In this document: positions 1 through 7,821 of the stretch, piece by piece
How positions within the stretch are numbered: position 1 is the stretch's first letter
Layout of the letters: each line of letters begins with the position of its first letter
Assembly: GCF_003640395.1 (NCBI RefSeq)
Contig: NZ_RBZQ01000005.1
Coordinates: 1-64,000, forward strand
Direction: 5' to 3'
Length of the DNA: 64,000 bases
Source: Stutzerimonas urumqiensis
Lineage (GTDB): Bacteria > Pseudomonadota > Gammaproteobacteria > Pseudomonadales > Pseudomonadaceae
The notes under the pieces: generated by a model
Database searches by the model: none
Seen by the model: the letters and a program-made list of their open reading frames with translations, nothing else
Told to the model about the DNA's origin: nothing
Made by a program: the position numbers and the translations under genes

Positions 1-800
1 GAGGGGACCCCGGCAAAGCCGGGGCCGGATGCAGGGGCAAGCGGTTTTGGTTACTTTTGCCGCGATTGGCAAAAGTGACGCGCCGTGCAGGGCGCAATCG
101 GTAGTTCGGGCCGAGGAAAGCGCGGCGGCCAAAACACCTCAGCGAGACGCCAAGAAACAGAAGCAAAAGCATCGCCCGCAAGCGGGCTCCTACAAAAACA
201 TTTCGCGCCGTGCAAGGCACAACAGAACGCCGCCGATGCCAGAGTGTGCATTGCTTCGCGAATGCACCCTACGTGTACGGTTGCCGCTCGTTCGAGACTA
301 CAACAGCTCCGCTTTCTGCTTTTCTGGCTTTGCCACACCCAAACCATCAGGCCACACCACTCGCCCCTTCAGCAGGCCGAGCGCAGGTGTCGTGGAGGGG
401 GTTGAGCGGCAGGGATGCCGCGAGAGCCGCGAGGGCCATGGATGGCCCTTCGTGGCGGGCCCCTGGAACGGCACCGGAGCGAGGGAACCCCGGCAAAGCC
501 GGGGCCGGATGCAGGGGTCGCCTTCTCTTTGGTTACTTTCTCTTGGCGAGACAAGAGAAAGTGACGCGCCGTGCGGGGCGCAATCGGTAGTTCGGGCCGA
601 GGAAAGCGCGGCGTCCAAAACCCAGACCCGCAAAGCCAAGAGACAAGAGCATCGCCCGCAAGCGGGCTCCTACAATTTTTCCGCCATGCAAGGCGCAACC
701 TGTCGTCCGGGCCGAGGAAAACGCGGCGGTCAGAACACCTCAGCGAGATCCGAGAAACAAAAACAAAAGCATCGCCAGCAAGCCGGCGCCTACACCCCCA
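1..800. repeat. Composite dispersed repeat, three tandem-like copies
   Basis: There is no convincing gene in the first 900 bases. Copy 1 occupies about 1-197, copy 2 about 478-676 and a shortened copy 3 about 681-795. A full copy has, in order, a GC hairpin (ccccggcaaagccgggg), a second hairpin flanked by GTTACTTT and AAAGTGAC, a conserved stretch containing TTCGGGCCGAGGAAAGCGCG, and a terminal REP-like palindrome (gcccgcaagcgggctcctac). Copy 3 lacks both front hairpins. DNA between copies 1 and 2 (200-477) holds another inverted repeat near 254-271 and no ORF with gene-like features. Long open frames here are by-products of high GC. Copy 1 may continue beyond the window edge. Confidence 0.8.
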
Positions 801-922
801 CGCCCACACATCCAGCAAGGCCCACCACGCCGGAACACATCCCCCCAACCGACGGTCGCAAGAAAACCATGCCGCCCAGAGCGGCCACTCACCCGCAGGG
901 ATGCGTCGACCGGAGACCTGCC

Positions 923-1162
923 ATGCCTCGAACCCTGCCCCCGACCCATTCCCTGCCCCGCCGCCTGCTGGGCGTTTGCCTGCTCGGCGCCTGCCTCGGT
1001 CTTGCGGCGTGCGATGGCGAAGCCGAAATGCCCGAGGAAACCCCCGCCTCGGTCACCGAAGACGTGGTCGAACCCGTGAACCCGGGCGAAGAACCCGCCC
1101 AGACCGTCGACCCGAACGTGCTCGAAGAAACCGCGCCGCAGGATGAGGACGCCAGCCGCTGA
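923..1162 (+). CDS. Small predicted lipoprotein
   Basis: A 79-residue protein. The ATG at 923 is chosen because GGAG lies seven bases upstream at 912-915; the frame stays open further upstream but only through repeat DNA. Residues 13-30 form a hydrophobic signal segment ending in the lipobox LAAC, so the mature protein should begin at that Cys with D-G following. Asp at +2 would favour inner-membrane retention under the E. coli rule, though pseudomonads do not follow it strictly. The mature part is about 50 residues, very acidic and rich in Glu, Pro and Val, with no recognisable domain. Function unknown. It lies upstream of ppiC on the same strand. Confidence 0.7.
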   Translation: MPRTLPPTHSLPRRLLGVCLLGACLGLAACDGEAEMPEETPASVTEDVVEPVNPGEEPAQTVDPNVLEETAPQDEDASR

Positions 1163-1244
1163 TCACCTGCCGGCCTGAACGCGCCAGAGCAAAACACGCG
1201 ACGATTGCGCTACCCTCGCGCCTCCATTCATCGAGGAACACACC

Positions 1245-1526
1245 ATGCCACGCGCCACTGCCCGCCACATCCTGGTTCCCAGCGAAGCCAAGTGCAACGA
1301 ACTGAAGGCCGCCATCGAAGGGGGCGCCGATTTCGCCCAGGTCGCCAAGGACAACTCCACCTGCCCGTCCAGCCGCGACGGTGGCAACCTCGGCTCGTTC
1401 GGTCCGGGCCAGATGGTTCGCGAGTTCGACCAGGTCGTATTCAGCGCACCGGTCGGCGTCGTCCAGGGGCCGGTCAAGACCCAGTTCGGCTACCACCTGG
1501 TCGAAGTGACCAGCCGCCAGGACTGA
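1245..1526 (+). CDS. ppiC: Peptidyl-prolyl cis-trans isomerase, parvulin (PpiC) type
   Basis: A 93-residue single-domain parvulin that catalyses cis-trans isomerisation of Xaa-Pro bonds. The sequence opens with the family hallmark ARHILVPSEAKCNEL and continues with a GADFAQVAKDNSTCPSS segment, GGNLGSFGPGQMVREFD and the terminal FGYHLVEV strand, which together span the whole rotamase fold. There is no signal peptide, so it should be cytoplasmic like E. coli PpiC (also 93 residues). GAGGAA at 1233-1238 provides a ribosome binding site. It is transcribed alone, convergent with the genes at 1569-2539. Confidence 0.95.
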   Translation: MPRATARHILVPSEAKCNELKAAIEGGADFAQVAKDNSTCPSSRDGGNLGSFGPGQMVREFDQVVFSAPVGVVQGPVKTQFGYHLVEVTSRQD

Positions 1527-1568
1527 TCCTGCCGGGGCCTCGCACGAGGCCCCTCCCCTGCCCACTCG

Positions 1569-1799
1569 TCATCCCTGATCGGGCCAGCGCCACGCGGGCT
1601 GATCGAGCAAGCCCTCCTGTCCCTGAATCGCCGTCTGCCCGACGTGTTTCTCCAGCACCAGGCAGTTGCAGTCCGAGGCCTCCCGCAAGGCCGCGACCAG
1701 CCGGTTCGCATGCGAGACCACCCAGACCTGACCCCGCCTCGATGCCTGCACGATCAGCCGTCCCAGCGCCGGCAAATAGGAAGCACGCCATCCATTTCG
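1569..1799 (-). pseudogene. 3' remnant of an AAA/SMC-like ATPase gene
   Basis: In the frame ending at 1569 the translation contains YLPALGRLIVQAS, then QVWVVSHANRLVAALREA, then LEKHVGQTAIQGQEGL and a WRWP tail. This looks like the C-terminal end (Walker B follow-on and the D/H-loop region) of COG4637-type predicted ATPases. Nothing upstream in the same frame is ATPase-like: the homology stops near 1785-1800 and the DUF72 gene ends at 1811. Walker A, the coiled region and the signature motif are absent, so only about 70 codons survive. There is no start codon with a ribosome binding site. Family assignment is from memory of the motif pattern. Confidence 0.6.
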
Positions 1800-1810
1800 G
1801 CTGGTCGCGG

Positions 1811-2539
1811 CTACTCGCCCATCCGCTCCAGCAGGTCCAGCGCATTCCCCGTCGCCGCGCCGCTGGCGGTGTTGTCGAAGATGCACCACACCTGCGCGCC
1901 GTCGGCCAGCGCCGTTTCCAGTCGCCGTGCCAATGCCTCGAGCCAGGCCGGCTCATACGCCGAGAAGTAGAGGCGCGGCGAGCCGTGCAAGCGGTAATAA
2001 CGCAACCCGCTCCAGCCACCCGGTTCGTCCCAGTGCGCGACCGGCGGTGGATCGGCCGCCACCCTGGCGATGCGCTGCTCGACCAGCAGCGTCTCGGCCG
2101 TCTGCCAGCTCGCATGGCGCGGCTCCAGCGCGATATTGCCGGCGTACCGCGCGCGCAGGTGGCCGAAGAAGGCGCGCGCCACCTCGGCGTCGTAGGCCAG
2201 TGAAGGCGGCAACTGAACGAGCAGGCAATCGAGCCGCTCACCGAGTGCGCCGCACTGCGCGAGAAAGGTCTCCAGCAGCGCCTCGCAATCCACCAGCCGG
2301 GCCGCGTGGGTGATCTGCTTGGGGACCTTGACGCAGAAGCGAAACGTCGCCGGTACGCTGTCGGCCCACTTGCGGTAGGTCTCGGGTCGGTGCGGGCGGT
2401 AGAAGGACGTGTTGATTTCCACCGCGGGCAAGCGTGTCGCATAGCGCATCAGGTGCGTGCCCTGCGCACCGAAGGCTGGCCAGTGCTCGCGCGGCAGGCT
2501 CCAGCCGGCACAGCCGAGTCGCACGCCGCCCGCCGTCAT
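1811..2539 (-). CDS. DUF72 family protein
   Basis: A 242-residue protein starting at the ATG at 2539, so the first strand reads VRLGCAGWS as in other DUF72 (YecE-like) members. Family features seen: EINTSFYR near residue 43, FRFCVKVPKQITH with the conserved KVP, a LLVQLPPSLAYD segment and YYRLHGSPRLYFSAY in the C-terminal third, followed by CIFDNTASGAATGNAL. The fold is a TIM barrel. The biochemical role is not established; some relatives sit beside DNA-repair genes. A longer frame reaches 2638 but its N-terminus is not family-like. The stop abuts the ATPase remnant, suggesting that deletion or decay occurred between them. Confidence 0.85.
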   Translation of the reverse strand: MTAGGVRLGCAGWSLPREHWPAFGAQGTHLMRYATRLPAVEINTSFYRPHRPETYRKWADSVPATFRFCVKVPKQITHAARLVDCEALLETFLAQCGALGERLDCLLVQLPPSLAYDAEVARAFFGHLRARYAGNIALEPRHASWQTAETLLVEQRIARVAADPPPVAHWDEPGGWSGLRYYRLHGSPRLYFSAYEPAWLEALARRLETALADGAQVWCIFDNTASGAATGNALDLLERMGE

Positions 2540-2671
2540 GGTGCGTGCCCCGGTAGCGCAACCCCGTAGATCATCCGCCCGCGGGCTTCGCTGGCGATGC
2601 GAATGTGCAGACGCTCGGCTCCGGCCGCTCGATCGCACCCTGCCAGACGGCCGCCAAGCGGCGCCGTGGCC

Positions 2672-3493
2672 CTACCCATGCGGCTGCTCCAACACGGACT
2701 GGCAGGCGGCGGGCAGGGGCGGTGCAGGGCTCGGTTCGGCCGCGACCACCGCACGAGGCGTTGCCGCGATCGCGTCGCAGCCCTCGCCCGGCGGAGGCTC
2801 CGGCTGGTCGATGCAGGCCTCGTCGCCTGGCGGGCAGCGCAGCCGTACGTGCAGGTGTTCGTCGTGAGCGGGCCAGGGGCGAATCCGCCGCAGCCAGGCG
2901 CGGTCATCCCACTCGCGCGCGCAGAGATCGCGCTTGATCGCGGCATCGACGAAGACTCGCGCCACCCGCGGATCATCCGCCGCCAGACGGACCAGCCGCG
3001 CGTGCGCCGCGCTCCAGCGCGGATCGAGCCGCCCCTGGGCGTCGACCAGCACCGGTTGCGCCAGCCCGGTGCGCTGGTCGGCGGGCAGAGACGGCACATC
3101 GAGCCGGAACCAGATGTCGACGTCGAGCCCGGTCTGATGGCTGACGTGGCCGTAGCTCATCGGTCCGCCGCGCGGCTGGGCCAGGTCACCGATCAGTACC
3201 GGGCCGATGCCGGCGTGCGACAGCCGCTCGCCGAGCGCCTGCAAGTAATCGATCAACGTCGGGTGGCCGTAATAGCGGTTGCGCTGCAATTCGACGGCCT
3301 GGTAGCCGGGGCCTTCCGAGGGAAGCGCCTGGGCGCCGGCGAGGCAGCCGGCACCAGGCTGGCCGATGCTGCGTGCCGGCCCGGCGACCGGCGCGGTGAC
3401 CTCGCCCCACCCCTCGGCCAGCAACGGGACGGGCATCGCGAGGCCCAGCCCAGCGCACAGGCGGGCAAGCGATCGCCGCATCGCAGGCTTCAT
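2672..3493 (-). CDS. mepA: Penicillin-insensitive murein endopeptidase
   Basis: A 273-residue LAS-family zinc endopeptidase that cuts D-Ala-meso-DAP crosslinks in peptidoglycan, in the periplasm. The start at 3493 gives an ATGA overlap with the upstream esterase and a signal peptide (MKPAMRRS then a hydrophobic stretch ending near ALA-like PLLAEG). The zinc motif SYGHVSHQTGLDVDIW is near residues 113-128, and the second metal ligand motif DEHLHVRL is further on. Cysteines downstream (LRCPPGDEAC, GCDAI, ACQSV) match the disulfides of E. coli MepA. Length fits the family (about 274). Coupling to an esterase lipoprotein gene suggests co-transcription. Confidence 0.95.
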   Translation of the reverse strand: MKPAMRRSLARLCAGLGLAMPVPLLAEGWGEVTAPVAGPARSIGQPGAGCLAGAQALPSEGPGYQAVELQRNRYYGHPTLIDYLQALGERLSHAGIGPVLIGDLAQPRGGPMSYGHVSHQTGLDVDIWFRLDVPSLPADQRTGLAQPVLVDAQGRLDPRWSAAHARLVRLAADDPRVARVFVDAAIKRDLCAREWDDRAWLRRIRPWPAHDEHLHVRLRCPPGDEACIDQPEPPPGEGCDAIAATPRAVVAAEPSPAPPLPAACQSVLEQPHG

Positions 3494-4662
3494 TCCTGGC
3501 GCTGGCGCGCGAGCCATTCCAGCGCCGGTCGATACAGCATGTCGTGCCCGCCCTTGAACAACACCAGCTCGGCCGGGCCGGAGCGCAGGTACAGCAGCAC
3601 GTCGGCGCCGGCTTCGGCGAAGCGCGGGAATTCGCGACCGCCGTGCAGCGAGCGTTCGCGCAGTGCGGGCGGCAGCTCACGGCGATCGTTGACGTACTCG
3701 ATGTGATGTTCGGGAATGCGATCGTCCTCCAGGGCCAGGTCGTTGAAGACACGCAGCGACTGGCCCGGCGGGACCACACGATCGCCCATCCCGTGGGCGA
3801 TGAAGACGCGCAGTTCGCCGGCCACCGCGGGCAAATGCGCACGCGGGCTGCGCGACAGGCACTCGGCATGGGCCGCGCTGCCCTCGGTCGGCGCACCGCC
3901 GCAGGCCTGGCTGATCTCGCTCGCGTATTTCTCGCCGCGGCGCGCGGTGTAGTCGTACCAGCGCGTCAGGTCATGAATCGGCACCCACACCGACACCCCG
4001 GCGAATACCTGTGGGTAGCGCGCCGCCGTGCGCAGGGCATTCATCGCCCCGCCGGAATAGCCGAGCAGGTACAGGCGGGAAGGATCGACCCGCGCGTTGT
4101 CACGGGCATAGGCCAGCGCGTCGGCAATATCGGTCATCACGGTGTCGGACGCGGTGGTCTGCGGCCGGCCGTCGTTCGGGCCGCGAGAATCGGGGTGCAT
4201 GAACACCCAGTCGTTGGCGATCGCGAACTGCGCCAGCGGGATGTCGACGCTTTGCAGGTAGTTGGTGCTCCAGCTATGCAGCACCAGCAGCAGGGGCTTG
4301 GCGCGGTCGGAGCCGGAATCGTAGAACAGCGCCGGCTGCGTGGTGGCGTCCGCCGAGGAGGCGATTTCGACCTGCCGCACCGCCGGCACCTGCTCGTTCC
4401 AGGTGGCGAGATCGGCGTGGGTGAGGTCGGTGGGATAGCGCGTCACCCTCAGGTAATCGCTGGGATGCCGCACCTTGACCGTGCCATCACCAAGCTCCGC
4501 ACTCGCATCCGCCGGCCGCCCGGCGGCCTGGTCCTCGGCCAGGATGAGCGCCTCCTCGGAACCGTTGCAGGCGCACAGCCCCAGCAGGATGGCCAGCGAC
4601 GCGACGAGACGGACACAGCCTCTGCCGAGGCGCGGCGGAACGAAACGACGAGATGACGTCAT
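3490..4662 (-). CDS. Lipoprotein alpha/beta-hydrolase (PHB-depolymerase/prolyl-oligopeptidase-like esterase)
   Basis: A 390-residue protein. The start at 4662 has AGGAG seven to eleven bases upstream. After a basic N-terminus, residues 18-32 form a lipoprotein signal ending LGLCAC, so Cys32 is the likely lipidated residue. The hydrolase part shows an oxyanion-region LVLHSWST, a nucleophile elbow GYSGGAMNAL, a late acid-bearing segment HGMGDRVVPPGQS and a catalytic-His candidate in KGGHDMLY. Together these make a complete Ser-His-Asp arrangement. The substrate is unknown; an envelope ester or peptide is plausible because the gene is coupled to mepA (ATGA at 3490-3493). The longer frame to 5220 runs antisense through the cyclase gene and was rejected. 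Confidence 0.85.
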   Translation of the reverse strand: MTSSRRFVPPRLGRGCVRLVASLAILLGLCACNGSEEALILAEDQAAGRPADASAELGDGTVKVRHPSDYLRVTRYPTDLTHADLATWNEQVPAVRQVEIASSADATTQPALFYDSGSDRAKPLLLVLHSWSTNYLQSVDIPLAQFAIANDWVFMHPDSRGPNDGRPQTTASDTVMTDIADALAYARDNARVDPSRLYLLGYSGGAMNALRTAARYPQVFAGVSVWVPIHDLTRWYDYTARRGEKYASEISQACGGAPTEGSAAHAECLSRSPRAHLPAVAGELRVFIAHGMGDRVVPPGQSLRVFNDLALEDDRIPEHHIEYVNDRRELPPALRERSLHGGREFPRFAEAGADVLLYLRSGPAELVLFKGGHDMLYRPALEWLARQRQE

Positions 4663-4935
4663 GGGCGTACTCCTGGCTGCGTCCATGCCGATTGAACGGC
4701 ACGCCGAAACGGCCGCCCTCATAACGCTGCGACCTCCCGCCGCAGCGGGCGTTCCTTGGCGTCGTTCGGATCGCCACCGCTCAAGCACGGCGATCGGGGA
4801 CCGGTAGCGCCGCCTCGGCGGTCGGCCGTTGCATCGGGCCGTCCGACTGACGAGCGCACATTGCCGATACCCCTCGGCTGGACTACATTTCAGCGCCTCG
4901 CCGACACCCTGCGGCGCCAGCGCTTGACCACGACC

Positions 4936-6279
4936 ATGACCACCGACGCCGCGCGCGATGCCGACCGCCGCGAAATCAAGCGCTTGCGCGAACTTATCGC
5001 GCACAACTCCGACTGGTTGTGAGAGGTCGATGCGCAAGGTCGCTACACCTTTTGTTCGGAGCACAGCCTGGCGCTGCTCGGCTATCCGCCGCAGGAGGTG
5101 ATGGGCCGTACGCCCTTCGATTTCATGCCGCCCGCCGAAGCCGAGCGGGTGGGCGCCGAGTTCGCGGCGATCGTCGCCGAGCGCCGTCCCTTCGCCGGTC
5201 TGATCAACCGCAACCTGCACGCCGATGGCCGCATACGGGTGCTGGAGACCAGTGGCATCCCGCTGTTCGCCGAGGACGGGAGCCTCGCCGGCTACCGGGG
5301 CATCGATCGCGACATCACGCCCCTCATCGGCTCGCTCAGCCCTCGACTGGTCCAGCTCGAAGCGCTGTACGCCGCCGCGCCCGTCGCGCTCGGCCTGATC
5401 GATCGCACCGGCTGCTTCGTCACGGCCAACCGGGCGTTATGCCAGTTGCTGAGCCCTGGCGGCGATGCCTCGCTGATCGGCCAGCACGCCGCCGATCACC
5501 TGCCGGCTGACCAGTTGGACGTCACCGACCTGTTCACCCGCCTGCTGGACGCCGAGCGATTGCCCGCGCAACCGCTCGAGCGGGATGGGCGCACCTACCA
5601 GGCCAGCGTGCAGGCCGTACGCGCCTCCGACGATGCGTTGATCGGCCTGACCCTGGCGATCACTGACGTCACGGAGTTGCAGCGAATACGCCGGCAGCTC
5701 GCCGAGACCAACGCGCAGCTGGAACGGGCCAACGCGCGGCTCAGCGAGCTGGCCGAAACCGACCACCTGACCGCCCTGCCCAACCGGCGCCGCTTCGACG
5801 AAACCCTGCAGATCGAGACGGCGCGAGCGCTGCGCGAAGGCACCCCGCTGTCGCTGCTGCTGATCGATGTGGATTTCTTCAAGCGCTACAACGACCGCTA
5901 CGGGCACCAGGCCGGCGACGAATGCCTGCGGCTGCTGGCCCGGCTCCTGCGCGAGATCGTCCAGCGACCGACCGACCTGCCCTGCCGCTTCGGCGGCGAG
6001 GAATTCGCCATCGTGCTGCCGGCGACCGGTGCGGCGGCCGCCCAGCAGGTGGCCGAACGCCTGCGCCACCGGCTGCATGGCTGCGCCGTGCCCCACGGTA
6101 GTTCGCCCGCCGGCCGGATCACCGTCAGCATCGGGACGGCGACGCTGGACGAGCAGCCCACGGTGACCGGCCCGCTACGCCTGGGCGAGCTCGCCGCCAG
6201 CCTCGTCGAGGTCGCGGACCGCTGCCTGTACCTGGCCAAGCGCGAGGGGCGCAACCAGGTGATGGCGGCGCGGGTGTGA
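4936..6279 (+). pseudogene. PAS-PAS-GGDEF diguanylate cyclase gene interrupted by one TGA
   Basis: The reading frame from the ATG at 4936 to 6279 (448 codons) is continuous except for TGA at 5020-5022, codon 29. Residues flanking it read HNSDWL-stop-EVDAQGRYTF, the usual start of a PAS domain where Trp is expected (W-x-V-D), so TGG to TGA is the simplest explanation. Downstream are the rest of PAS 1 (ending YRGIDRDITP), a second PAS-like segment (APVALGLIDRTGCFVTANRA), a short coiled linker and a GGDEF domain with active site GGEEF near codon 353 and an intact RxxD inhibitory site (RPTD) five residues before it. Internal GTG 5098 could restart translation without the first PAS N-terminus. A sequencing error is possible. 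Confidence 0.8.
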
Positions 6280-6304
6280 TCCGAAGCGTCGCCCTTTGCC
6301 TTTA

Positions 6305-7171
6305 TCAGCGCGGCGTGCCGAACAGCTGCGTCCAGTAGATGACGCCGTCGCTGTCGGCATTGACCGCATAGGCGGCGCCCATTTCCTCGAACGCCGGGTT
6401 CATCAGGTTGCGGCAATGCTCGGGGCTTGCGAGCCAGCCCCGCACCGCCTCGTCCGCCGAACCCGGCCCGCTCGCCAGGTTCTCGCCGATCCGCAGCCAG
6501 CGATAGCCCGCCCGGCGCGCACGCTCGTCGGCGTAGCTGCCGTCGGGTGCGCGGTGGGCGAAGTAGTTCTGTGCGGCCATGTCCTGGCTGTGGGCCAGCG
6601 CGGCGTGGGCCAGGGTCTCGTTCCAGACCAGCGGATCGGCCGCCTCGAACGCCTCGCCACCGCAGCGGCGCGGCTCGGCGCGGGCTCGGTTGGTCGCCGC
6701 CAGGACCGCCTTGCCGGCCTGCGTCCAGGTGCCCAGGGCATCGGTCAGCAGCGGCTGGGCGAGCACGATCAGCCAGCGGTTGCCGGCCTGCTGCACACCG
6801 ATGGCGGAGAAGCGTGGATCGAGCAGAACCTGGCAATAATGCTGCTTCAGGACGCCCATCACGGCCGCTGGATCAGGCGATCCGGACAGGCTGATCGCCT
6901 GCGCATGGGCCGCCGGATAGCCGGCCTCGCGCAAGGCATCGGCCCACTGCGCCGGGTCGCTCAGCCGAACCTCAGTCAGGCGCGGATCGGAGGTCAGCGG
7001 ACCGGGCACGCCGTCGGGTCGCCCGGGACAGCCGGTCGGGAGCTGGCGATAGTCGTTGATCAGCGCAACCAGCGGCCGGTGCTCATCGTGAGCCGGGGCC
7101 TGGGCGTGAACATGGGTCAGCAACGCCAGCGCAAGGATCGCGCCGGTCGTCGCGCATGCAACAGGGGACAT
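6305..7171 (-). CDS. Secreted CAP-domain (SCP/PR-1-like, YkwD type) protein
   Basis: A 288-residue protein with an N-terminal signal peptide (ATTGAILALALLTHVHAQA, cleavage near residue 24). The C-terminal half is a CAP domain: LVWNETLAHAALAHSQDMA, NYFAHRAPDGS, the GENLASG motif and LASPEHCRNLMNPAFEEMG, which carry the conserved His and Glu pairs of the CAP cavity. It ends with YWTQLFGTPR, as in YkwD-like proteins. The N-terminal half (about residues 30-140) is family-variable and contains a CPGRPDG cysteine. Likely periplasmic or secreted, function unknown. It is convergent with the cyclase gene and divergent from the GFA gene. Confidence 0.9.
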   Translation of the reverse strand: MSPVACATTGAILALALLTHVHAQAPAHDEHRPLVALINDYRQLPTGCPGRPDGVPGPLTSDPRLTEVRLSDPAQWADALREAGYPAAHAQAISLSGSPDPAAVMGVLKQHYCQVLLDPRFSAIGVQQAGNRWLIVLAQPLLTDALGTWTQAGKAVLAATNRARAEPRRCGGEAFEAADPLVWNETLAHAALAHSQDMAAQNYFAHRAPDGSYADERARRAGYRWLRIGENLASGPGSADEAVRGWLASPEHCRNLMNPAFEEMGAAYAVNADSDGVIYWTQLFGTPR

Positions 7172-7288
7172 GGTCGTCTCTCGTCAACCTTTCAACCTTC
7201 GACCCGCCTCGCCCCGCGGCGTGCCCGTCGCTCGTCTATGCTCGACGCCAGGCCGGCCATCCCGGACGGCCGCGACGGAGCCATCAGC

Positions 7289-7723
7289 ATGACCCAGACC
7301 GAGCGACAAGGCCGCTGCCTGTGCGGCGCGGTGAGCTTCCACCTCGAACTCGACAACCATCAGGTCGGCGCCTGCCACTGCGACATGTGCCGGCGCTGGG
7401 GCGGCGCGCCTTCGATGATGGTCGAATGCGCCACACCGCCGCGCTTCGCGGGCGACAGCCATGTGCGCGTCTATGCCTCGTCCGACTGGGCCGAGCGCGG
7501 GTTCTGCGACCAGTGCGGCAGCCACCTGTTCTACCGCCTGAAGGACGGCGGCTTCTACGCCGTTCCGGTCGGCCTGCTGGAGGGCGCCGACCAGCCCTGG
7601 ACGCTGGCGATGGAAGTGTTCATCGACGAGAAACCCGCCTTCTATGCCTTCGCCAACGACACCCGGAAGCTGACCGGCGCCGAGCTGTTCGCCCAGCACA
7701 ACGACGGTGGACAGGACGGGTGA
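7289..7723 (+). CDS. GFA-family zinc protein
   Basis: A 144-residue member of the glutathione-dependent formaldehyde-activating enzyme (GFA/CENP-V) family. Zinc-binding cysteines are complete: CLCGAVSF near the N-terminus, ACHCDMCRRWGG in the middle and FCDQCGSHLFYRL later. The start at 7289 is preceded by CGGAG at 7276-7280; the frame is open far upstream but antisense to the CAP gene. A GFA fold does not prove formaldehyde activity, since many members have unknown substrates, and the clear formaldehyde genes of this genome (adhC, fghA) lie 22 kb away. Monocistronic as far as can be seen. Confidence 0.9.
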   Translation: MTQTERQGRCLCGAVSFHLELDNHQVGACHCDMCRRWGGAPSMMVECATPPRFAGDSHVRVYASSDWAERGFCDQCGSHLFYRLKDGGFYAVPVGLLEGADQPWTLAMEVFIDEKPAFYAFANDTRKLTGAELFAQHNDGGQDG

Positions 7724-7750
7724 GCGAGAAAAACGCAGCAGGGGCACCCC

Positions 7751-7785
7751 GCTGGGTTATGGTTGTCTGACAACCCCAACCCAGC
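7751..7785. promoter_or_regulatory. Nested perfect palindrome, GntR/FadR-like operator candidate
   Basis: A perfectly symmetric 35-base site: outer arms gctgggtt (7751-7758) and aacccagc (7778-7785), inner arms ggttgt (7761-7766) and acaacc (7770-7775), centre 7768. The core TTGTCTGACAA resembles operators of the FadR branch of GntR regulators (TTGTNNNACAA type). It lies 37 bases before the ghrB start codon. No T-run follows, so a terminator is less likely. No GntR gene is in the window. Confidence 0.5.
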
Positions 7786-7821
7786 GATAGCCGCGCCACG
7801 GTGCGCGTACGGACCCTGCCC

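Noticed and set aside
29..922. Long N-terminal extension of the small lipoprotein
   Set aside because: The extension is translation of repeat DNA; the signal peptide, lipobox and ribosome site all support the start at 923.
5020..5022. TGA as selenocysteine
   Set aside because: The position is a conserved Trp of a PAS domain, not a redox site, and no SECIS-like hairpin was noticed just after it.
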